Source of the DNA: Bacillota bacterium
GTDB taxonomy: Bacteria > Bacillota > Clostridia > Acetivibrionales > DSM-2933
Reading direction: 5' to 3'
DNA: 10,957 bases
Assembly (NCBI GenBank): GCA_030705945.1
Contig: JAUZPS010000109.1
Coordinates: forward strand, 1 to 10,957
Shown: piece after piece, positions 6,774 through 10,957 of the stretch
Position numbering within the stretch: position 1 is the first letter of the stretch
Layout: each line of letters opens with the position of its first letter
Made by a program: the position numbers and the translations under genes
The notes under the pieces: model-generated
What the model saw: the letters and a program-made list of their open reading frames with translations, nothing else
Told to the model about the DNA's origin: nothing
Database searches by the model: none

Positions 6774-7538
6774 ATGGAATATACAATACAAAAGCTTGGA
6801 ATAATGGCAGGCGTCAGTACAAGGACACTGCGGTACTATGATGAGATTGGTATTCTTAAGCCGGCAAGAATCAATTCGTCTGGTTACCGTATTTATGGGA
6901 AAGCAGAAGTGGACACGCTGCAGCAAATACTTTTTTACCGGGAGCTTGGAATAAGCCTCGAAAACATCAAAGAGATTATAGTATCGCCAACATTTGACAG
7001 TGTCAACGCGCTCAAAGAACATCGTGAAAAGCTCCTGGCAAAACGTGACCAATTGGATTTATTGATTGCCAATGTCGATAAGACGATAGTGGCATCAGAA
7101 GGGAGAATTAAAATGAGTGATAAGGAAAAATTTGAAGGATTTAAGCAAAAATTAATTGATGATAATGAGAAAAAGTATGGTGAAGAAATACGAAAAAAAT
7201 ATGGTGATGAACAAGTGGATAAATCCAATGCTAAAATTAAAGGAATGACTGAGCAGCAATATGCTGAAGTTGAAAAGTTAAGCGCTTTAGTGATTAGCAC
7301 CCTGAATGAAGCCTTCAAAATCGGCGATCCTGCAGGCGAGTTGGCGCAGAAAGCAGCAGATCTTCATCGCCAATGGCTAAGCTACTTTTGGAACAGTTAC
7401 ACTAAAGAAGCTCATGCTGGTGTTGCTCAGATGTATGTGGATGATGAAAGGTTCACAGCTTATTATGATAAAGAACAACCTGGCACAGCTGAATTTTTGA
7501 GAGATGCTATTCTTATTTATACAGGGATGAAGAAATAA
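6774..7538 (+). CDS. MerR-family transcriptional activator with TipAS ligand-binding domain
   Basis: This is a 254-residue regulator. The N-terminal MerR winged helix (1-70) contains GVSTRTLRYYDEIGILKP (13-30) and GYRIYG (37-42), followed by a dimerisation coiled coil (about 75-110). The C-terminal domain (about 114-254) matches TipAS, the domain that binds thiopeptide-type antibiotics or other hydrophobic ligands. It contains ADLHRQWLSYFW (127-138 of that segment's numbering region) and FLRDAILIYTGMK at the end. The ATG at 6774 is preferred because AGGAGG lies 7 bases upstream; a TTG at 6756 in frame precedes that site. It has its own MerR-type promoter. By analogy with known TipA-like proteins it senses a small molecule and activates its own gene and possibly others. 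Whether it controls the adjacent cluster is unknown, as no second copy of its operator was found there. Confidence 0.93.
   Translation: MEYTIQKLGIMAGVSTRTLRYYDEIGILKPARINSSGYRIYGKAEVDTLQQILFYRELGISLENIKEIIVSPTFDSVNALKEHREKLLAKRDQLDLLIANVDKTIVASEGRIKMSDKEKFEGFKQKLIDDNEKKYGEEIRKKYGDEQVDKSNAKIKGMTEQQYAEVEKLSALVISTLNEAFKIGDPAGELAQKAADLHRQWLSYFWNSYTKEAHAGVAQMYVDDERFTAYYDKEQPGTAEFLRDAILIYTGMKK
7099..7115 (+). promoter_or_regulatory. Internal ribosome binding site and ATG for a free TipAS domain
   Basis: AAGGGAG (7099-7105) lies 7 bases before an in-frame ATG (7113-7115) that encodes Met114 of the regulator, exactly where the TipAS domain begins (MSDKEKFEGF). Translation from here would give a 141-residue stand-alone ligand-binding domain. 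The Streptomyces tipA gene is known to make such a short product of similar size. Use of this start is inferred from sequence alone. Confidence 0.6.
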
Positions 7539-7548
7539 TTTTAATTAA

Positions 7549-7620
7549 GGGCGTTTCAATAATTTCTTTATTCAAGTTTTGTATGATGAAAACTCATTAT
7601 TTCAGGTTTTTGAAACGCCC
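7549..7620 (+). repeat. GGGCGTTTCAA-ended short repeat, copy 4 (intact)
   Basis: It is a 72-bp element with perfect 11-bp inverted ends, GGGCGTTTCAA (7549-7559) and TTGAAACGCCC (7610-7620). It begins 10 bp after the stop codon of the MerR-type gene and is in opposite orientation to copy 1. It is the best-preserved copy in the window and defines the family ends. The internal AAAAC...GGTTTT stem is weaker than in copy 1, so terminator function here is doubtful. Confidence 0.8.
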
Positions 7621-7909
7621 AGTATACAAGTCTTTTTGATACTGACTAATTAATATATCTATGCAAAATTTTCAGTATAAACGAGCTCAATTGTAGACTT
7701 TCAGGTTGTAGTTAGCTCAAATTTATTGTGATTAATAATAAATTCTTGCCCGTCATTTATAGGTTTCTATATGAACCCCACTCCTCACATTTTACTAATT
7801 TGTAAACATATTTAACCTTTCTGTAATTCTTTATTCCTAACAAAAGTATATATTATAGATAATGGTTGTGATATTTACATTCGCAAACAATATATAAGGG
7901 GTGTTAATA
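7621..7909. other. Intergenic region without recognisable gene
   Basis: This 289-bp AT-rich stretch lies between repeat copy 4 and the SIMPL-domain gene. No ORF with a ribosome binding site was found on either strand. It must hold the promoter of the downstream gene; several TATA-like hexamers lie around 7846-7862, but none has a convincing -35 partner. Confidence 0.5.
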
Positions 7910-8665
7910 ATGGACGAACAAAAAAGAAATTCAAAAGCCATATTTCTGTGGACAGGGCTGGTTGTGAGCCTGATTCTGGCTTTAGGATTAGTGGTTTCTT
8001 CCTTCCTTGTAATAAAAGGTGTAGTAACTATCAAAAGCAGCAATTTTATAACCGTAACAGGTTCTGCCAAGAAACAGATAAAATCAGATCTTATCGTGTG
8101 GAGAGGAAATTTTACAGTACAGTCACCTACATTGGGAGCTGCATTTAATACATTAAAAAGCGACAACCAAAAGGTACTAAACTATTTAAAAAAAGCCGGC
8201 TTGACAGAAAAGGATTTTACCGTTTCAGCTATAACAACAACAAATGTTTATGAGCTTCTTCCCAACGGCGGATATTCAAATAATCTTATTGGCTATAAGC
8301 TGGATCAGATGGTAGAAGTTAAATCAGGAGAAGTTGACAAGATAGCGGAAATATCCAGAAATTCAACCGAGCTCATTAACGATGGTGTAAGCTTCCAATC
8401 TCAACCGCCTCAGTATTATTACACAAAAATTGCCGATCTTAAAATCAGCATGCTTGCTGATGCTACAAAGGACGCCAAAAACAGGGCTGAACAGATAGCC
8501 TTAAATACAGGAACAAAAATTGGAGACTTGAAATCAGCTAAGATGGGTGTGTTTCAGATTACACCGCAATATTCCACAGAAGTTTCCGATTCAGGCATAA
8601 GCGATATCTCAAGCCTCAATAAAGAGATAACCGCAGTAGTCACATGTGATTTTGAAACAAAGTAA
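7910..8665 (+). CDS. Membrane-anchored SIMPL-domain (DUF541/YggE-like) protein
   Basis: This 251-residue protein has a short charged N-terminus (MDEQKRNSK), then one hydrophobic segment (about 11-35, IFLWTGLVVSLILALGLVVS) that serves as a signal anchor, so the rest lies outside the membrane. The outer part is a SIMPL domain: FITVTGSAKKQIKSDLIVW near 47-65, the ITTTNVYE region, IGYKLDQMVEVKSGEVDKI in the middle, and the family's usual A-x-x-DAKNRAEQIA helix. The family's role is poorly defined; oxidative-stress and envelope functions have been suggested for YggE relatives. ATG at 7910 is chosen because AAGGGGTG stands about 6 bases upstream; an in-frame GTG at 7901 overlaps that site. It is monocistronic, ending in a strong palindrome. 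There is no evident link to the gene cluster. Confidence 0.9.
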   Translation: MDEQKRNSKAIFLWTGLVVSLILALGLVVSSFLVIKGVVTIKSSNFITVTGSAKKQIKSDLIVWRGNFTVQSPTLGAAFNTLKSDNQKVLNYLKKAGLTEKDFTVSAITTTNVYELLPNGGYSNNLIGYKLDQMVEVKSGEVDKIAEISRNSTELINDGVSFQSQPPQYYYTKIADLKISMLADATKDAKNRAEQIALNTGTKIGDLKSAKMGVFQITPQYSTEVSDSGISDISSLNKEITAVVTCDFETK

Positions 8666-8670
8666 AAGTT

Positions 8671-8715
8671 AAGCAAAAAGTTTGCAGCAAGTTAAATGTT
8701 GCAAACTTTTTGCTT
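8671..8715 (+). terminator. Perfect 16-bp-stem terminator-like palindrome
   Basis: The arms AAGCAAAAAGTTTGCA (8671-8686) and TGCAAACTTTTTGCTT (8700-8715) pair perfectly around a 13-base loop, 6 bp after the stop codon of the SIMPL-domain gene. The T-run is inside the descending arm, with only a short T-poor tail after it. It could work in both directions, which would also insulate this gene from the minus-strand genes to the right. Confidence 0.75.
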
Positions 8716-8797
8716 TAGGATAATTATAGAAAATAAGTATTAAGGTGGCATCATTGATAAACAATTATTGTTACTCCACTATGTTAAAGATATAGAA

Positions 8798-8828
8798 CTA
8801 AGATAGGTTTTTCCATTTGCTATCTCAG
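8798..8828 (-). terminator. Weak hairpin downstream of the SHOCT-like gene
   Basis: CTAAGATAG (8798-8806) and CTATCTCAG (8820-8828) form a 9-bp stem with one mismatch and a 13-base loop. It lies 21 bases beyond the stop codon of the minus-strand small gene at 8850. No T-tract follows on that strand, so a terminator role is only possible, not shown. Confidence 0.25.
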
Positions 8829-8849
8829 ATAAAAAAATACAAATAAGTC

Positions 8850-8990
8850 CTACTGTTCAAAGTTTTTTATATTTTCTTCATTTATACGATTAAACTCATC
8901 TTCTGTTATCATCCCTTCATACAATAACTGCTTCAAAAGGTGTTTTGATACAATGTATTGCACACTAGGATCTTTCTGTTCCACATTCAT
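8850..8990 (-). CDS. Small SHOCT-like protein, 46 residues
   Basis: The frame encodes a 46-residue protein beginning MNVEQKDPSVQYIVSKHLLK. Its C-terminal half, LLYEGMITEDEFNRINEEN (22-40), is a SHOCT-type short helix pair: a leucine-rich helix, a G-hydrophobic-[ST]-x-[ED]-E-[FY] turn and a second acidic helix. AAGGAGG stands upstream at 9002-9008 with an 11-base gap, which is long but usable. Small proteins of this kind often sit next to site-specific recombinase genes in Firmicutes mobile elements. No recombinase follows here, as the gene is followed by the SIMPL terminator. The function of such proteins is not known. Confidence 0.65.
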   Translation of the reverse strand: MNVEQKDPSVQYIVSKHLLKQLLYEGMITEDEFNRINEENIKNFEQ

Positions 8991-9293
8991 TTCTTTGTAA
9001 ACCTCCTTGATATTTAGGCAGTTATTTCTATTTTCTATATTATCAGCAATTTTGGGCTAAACGTCTGGATAAGATGCTATTATCTGTTCTGGGATAGCAA
9101 AATGTCAGAGACTAACAATAACCGATCATTTAAATCGCTATGAAATAACTCCTTTTAAAGTATTCAGAAATTTAATAAAATATTAATAGGAATTTAAAAA
9201 TCTTCTTGCAATCACAAAAGTTTCCAAGCTTCATTATAAGACCTATGATTATCCCCTCATATTTTGGCGCCTCCTTTCATAAAAAGCCGCTAT
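8991..9293 (-). other. Gene-poor stretch with an orphan ribosome binding site; possible relic
   Basis: On the minus strand a strong AAGGAGG (9270-9276) stands 9 bases before an ATG (9258-9260), but the frame stops after three codons (MRG). A plus-one shift would read on for roughly 27 hydrophobic and basic residues. A second purine-rich site, AAAGGAG near 9150-9157, has no start codon after it. I see no intact gene here. This fits decay of one or more genes between the sigma-like and SHOCT-like genes. Confidence 0.3.
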
Positions 9294-9773
9294 TTAAATG
9301 GCCAGCCTTCGTTTTTCATACATATCGGCTAATTCTTCCAAACCCTTTTTTCTATATCTGTTTACGGTTCTTTCACTCACAGAAGCTTTTATGCATATCT
9401 TATCCATACTCAACTTATTAAAATACAGGTCCTCAATTATATTTCCAATTGGTATTTTTAGTTTTCTGACGCAATATTCCAGTCGGGATATTTCAAATTC
9501 ATTTAAGGATATTTTTCTTTTGATTTCGTTAATTGATTCTTTATTGAGTCTCGCAGTAACTTGTTTGTAAATCATAGCAACCTTCGAAGTCCTGTCGGCA
9601 AGAGCTGATGTCTGAACCCGTTCATTATTGGAATGCGAGAACGTAAGGTCTTCAATTGTCTCCTCATGTTTTATGCCTTCAAAGCATTCTAGATCGAACT
9701 TCAGTAACTCTATGTCTGTCTTAATCTCGGTGTAATTTTTCAACATATATTCCACATATTTCATTGTATCCAT
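9294..9773 (-). CDS. Phage-type sigma-region-4-like regulator
   Basis: This 159-residue protein has two parts. The N-terminal 105 residues are helical and charged, with coiled-coil character and no motif I recognise. The C-terminal 50 contain a sigma-70 region-4-like helix-turn-helix: IEDLYFNKLSMDKICIKA (113-130), turn SVSERT, recognition helix VNRYRKKGLEELADMY (137-152). Proteins of this size and layout (ArpU/RinA/DUF1492-like) are usual in prophages and integrative elements of Firmicutes, where they switch on late genes. The ATG is preceded by GGAGGCGG about 8 bases upstream. It reads away from the XRE repressor at 10214 and probably belongs to the same element. The distant promoter at 10108-10137 reads towards it. 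Exact family is uncertain. Confidence 0.7.
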   Translation of the reverse strand: MDTMKYVEYMLKNYTEIKTDIELLKFDLECFEGIKHEETIEDLTFSHSNNERVQTSALADRTSKVAMIYKQVTARLNKESINEIKRKISLNEFEISRLEYCVRKLKIPIGNIIEDLYFNKLSMDKICIKASVSERTVNRYRKKGLEELADMYEKRRLAI

Positions 9774-10080
9774 AAAGCTCCGCCTCCAGATTTTTATAAT
9801 TTTCTGATACTCTTGATTCTTCTAATTTTTCTATAAAATTTATTACTCACCCATTGTTGCTTAAAGGGAAACCTATTAACGATATTTTTTTTAGATAACA
9901 AATTTCTAATCCCATTCATTATGTTAGAAGTACTTCATCGAAAACCGGCCACATCAAAATCTGTCAATAAATAAATTTTGTAAAATGTCGTAAGCCCAGA
10001 TTAGTCATAACATCCAATCTTTTGTATTATTGTCATAACCGAAAATATTATGATCATATAAGCAGCATCACTAAAACATA
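9774..10080. other. Leader/intergenic region between the two divergent regulators
   Basis: No well-supported gene lies here. A 41-codon basic frame on the minus strand (9794-9919) lacks a ribosome binding site. If the minus-strand promoter at 10108-10137 drives the sigma-like gene, this is an untranslated leader of about 330 bases, which is long; a deleted small gene is an alternative explanation. Confidence 0.4.
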
Positions 10081-10137
10081 TCATCGTCACTTCTTGGTTA
10101 CATTATTATTTTACCATGCGTCGTCACTCATCGTCAA
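10081..10137. promoter_or_regulatory. Three TCGTCA repeats: candidate repressor operators
   Basis: TCATCGTCAC (10081-10090), GCGTCGTCAC (10118-10127) and TCATCGTCAA (10128-10137) share the core TCGTCA in one orientation. Two of them overlap the -35 and spacer of the minus-strand promoter and the third lies just downstream of its start. This layout fits operators for the XRE repressor encoded next door, as in phage immunity regions. That the repressor binds them is inferred. Confidence 0.5.
10108..10137 (-). promoter_or_regulatory. Minus-strand promoter divergent from the XRE gene
   Basis: On the minus strand TTGACG (10132-10137) and TAAAAT (10108-10113) are separated by 18 bp. It reads towards the sigma-like gene at 9773. 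Two of the TCGTCA repeats overlap it. Confidence 0.55.
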
Positions 10138-10164
10138 TAGTTATTTGAGATTTTTATGTTTGTG

Positions 10165-10193
10165 TTGCTTATACGTAATCAATGGTATATAAT
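10165..10193 (+). promoter_or_regulatory. Promoter of the XRE repressor gene
   Basis: TTGCTT (10165-10170) and a perfect TATAAT (10188-10193) are separated by 17 bp, the optimal spacing. The expected start is near 10200, immediately before the GAGGTGAT ribosome binding site at 10201-10208, so the leader is very short. Confidence 0.7.
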
Positions 10194-10213
10194 TAGAATT
10201 GAGGTGATCTGAA

Positions 10214-10684
10214 ATGTCAAGTGAATTAGGAAAATATATTGAGTTTCTTAGGAATGAAAAAAACATGTCTCAGCGTCAGCTTGCGGATAAAGCAGGTATT
10301 AGCAATACTGAAGTGTGGCGAATTGAATCTGGAGAAAGAAAAAATCCAACTCCCGCTGTTTTAAAAGCGCTTGCGCCACATCTCGATATATCATATGAAG
10401 ACCTTATGATAAAGGCAGGATATATTGAAGAAACGATTGACCATTCCGGTTATACTGAAAAGGTGTTCCGTGATGACAAAGGAAATGTCGTTGATATTTT
10501 ACGAAGAGCAAAGGAAATGTATGAGAAAGACAGCGACTGGGCTAATATTGCCTATAGAGTATCTAAAGAGCTTTCTACAGATGATATTGCCGCTATTAAA
10601 GCCGTAGCCAAATCTCTTCTTAGCAAACAAACAGATGTTAAGAAACAGAGGTCTGCTGGCAGACGTGGCAAAACAGAAAGTTAA
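10214..10684 (+). CDS. XRE-family helix-turn-helix repressor, phage or mobile-element type
   Basis: The 156-residue protein opens with a Cro/CI-type HTH domain (about 5-65). It runs from YIEFLRNEKNMSQRQLADKA (8-27) through the recognition helix ISNTEVWRIESGERKNPTP (29-47) to LKALAPHLDISYEDLM (50-65), followed by KAGYIEE (67-73), which is common in clostridial repressors. The C-terminal half (about 75-156) is charged and helical and ends in a basic tail (KKQRSAGRRGK). It lacks the Ser-Lys self-cleavage domain of CI/LexA-type repressors. The ATG has GAGGTGAT 5 bases upstream. A divergent promoter with TCGTCA repeats lies about 80-130 bp upstream, the usual layout of an immunity switch. It could instead be a chromosomal regulator of the SOS-type gene that follows, but the phage-like neighbour on the left favours a mobile-element origin. 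Confidence 0.85.
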   Translation: MSSELGKYIEFLRNEKNMSQRQLADKAGISNTEVWRIESGERKNPTPAVLKALAPHLDISYEDLMIKAGYIEETIDHSGYTEKVFRDDKGNVVDILRRAKEMYEKDSDWANIAYRVSKELSTDDIAAIKAVAKSLLSKQTDVKKQRSAGRRGKTES

Positions 10685-10880
10685 CTTTTTATGAAAGTAA
10701 GTCTTGCGTCTTTCGCATTATAAATTAAATAAATTAGAACGTGTATTGACAATCTCTCTCCTTGCATAAAGTTGCAGATCTTAAATGGGGAGAATTAGTT
10801 TTTATAAATTCTAATGAATAAAAATATAAAATTTTAGTATTTGTAAAATATTGTTAACTGGGTAATATAATATTTTACAC
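10685..10880. other. Intergenic region without recognisable gene
   Basis: This AT-rich stretch follows the XRE gene. I found only short, imperfect stems (for example GAAAG/CTTTC near 10690-10712 and AGAATT/AATTCT near 10791-10810), none with a convincing terminator tail. A TTGACA near 10746 has no matching -10. Confidence 0.4.
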
Positions 10881-10909
10881 TTTACATTATATTGATTCTT
10901 TTGTATAAT
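10881..10909 (+). promoter_or_regulatory. Strong sigma-A-type promoter of the gene beyond the window
   Basis: TTTACA (10881-10886) and TATAAT (10904-10909) are separated by exactly 17 bp. A start site near 10916 would fall inside the LexA-type box that follows. Confidence 0.75.
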
Positions 10910-10914
10910 CTAAC

Positions 10915-10928
10915 AGAACACATGTTCT
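10915..10928. promoter_or_regulatory. LexA/DinR-type SOS box
   Basis: The 14-mer AGAACACATGTTCT contains GAAC (10916-10919), four bases, and GTTC (10924-10927). This is the GAAC-N4-GTTC consensus of the Gram-positive SOS box, and only the central pair breaks symmetry. It begins 6 bp after the -10 hexamer and so covers the transcription start, where LexA would block RNA polymerase. The downstream gene is therefore expected to be DNA-damage inducible. Confidence 0.75.
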
Positions 10929-10946
10929 ATTAATGAATTACAACAC

Positions 10947-10952
10947 AGGAGG
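10947..10952 (+). promoter_or_regulatory. Ribosome binding site of a gene starting past the window end
   Basis: AGGAGG lies 5 bases from the end of the window, behind the promoter and SOS box. The start codon should come within a few bases after 10957. The gene itself cannot be seen; lexA, another SOS gene or a mobile-element gene are all possible. Confidence 0.7.
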
Positions 10953-10957
10953 CCTAT

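Noticed and set aside
6935..7318. Minus-strand 127-codon frame inside the MerR-type gene
   Set aside because: It is antisense to a clear MerR/TipAS coding sequence and its serine-leucine-rich translation is typical of a shadow frame.
7840..7900. Promoter for the SIMPL-domain gene among several TATA-like hexamers
   Set aside because: None has an acceptable -35 at 16-19 bp, so no specific site could be supported.
7837..8166. Minus-strand 109-codon frame over the start of the SIMPL-domain gene
   Set aside because: It is antisense to the anchor and domain start of a recognisable protein and has no ribosome binding site.
9060..9110. TGCTAT...ATAGCA inverted repeat in the gene-poor stretch
   Set aside because: Six-base arms with a long loop in AT-rich DNA are expected by chance and no adjacent gene end makes it meaningful.
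9794..9919. A minus-strand 41-codon frame (MNGIRNLLSKK...), very basic, ending just before the sigma-like gene
   Set aside because: No ribosome binding site precedes its ATG, and its composition (Lys, Arg, Asn, Ile) is what AT-rich noncoding sequence gives by chance.

Overview
The window is AT-rich, and its genes use strong AGGAGG-type ribosome binding sites with some TTG and GTG starts. A MerR/TipAS regulator, a SIMPL-domain protein, an XRE repressor and a GAAC-N4-GTTC SOS box are all present. Together these point to a low-GC Gram-positive bacterium, most likely of the class Clostridia. No rRNA, tRNA or CRISPR array was seen.

Region 1 (1-6657) is a minus-strand gene cluster enclosed by repeats. 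In order of transcription it encodes a small GNAT-fold-like protein (5662-6381), a GH3-family ATP-dependent acyl-amide synthetase (3995-5551), two paralogous cobalamin-binding-domain radical SAM enzymes (2640-3998 and 1270-2601) and a two-domain GNAT-type acyltransferase (195-1286). The last four genes overlap or nearly touch and form a convincing operon. Adenylation/amide ligation, two radical SAM enzymes and acyl transfer together suggest a specialised-metabolite pathway. I do not recognise it as any described pathway, and its substrate and product are unknown.

The cluster is bounded by two identical 98-bp hairpin repeats in direct orientation (1-98 and 6556-6653). Next to these, and also inside and beyond the cluster, lie copies of a second short repeat with GGGCGTTTCAA termini (124-194, 5577-5618, 6467-6545, 7549-7620). 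These copies supply the stop codon and a terminator-like hairpin at the operon's end, and an extended -10 candidate promoter at its head. No transposase is present in the window.

Region 2 (6721-8715) has two plus-strand genes. The first is an autoregulated MerR-family regulator with a C-terminal TipAS ligand-binding domain. It has a textbook 19-bp-spacer MerR promoter and an internal ribosome binding site that would yield the free TipAS domain. The second is a membrane-anchored SIMPL-domain protein followed by a perfect 16-bp-stem terminator-like palindrome.

Region 3 (8716-10957) looks like a decayed prophage or integrative element. It holds a 46-aa SHOCT-like protein and a sigma-region-4-like phage-type regulator on the minus strand, and a divergent XRE repressor on the plus strand. 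Between the last two are TCGTCA repeats over a minus-strand promoter. At the right edge a strong promoter, a LexA-type box on its start site and an AGGAGG site announce an SOS-controlled gene that begins just beyond the window.
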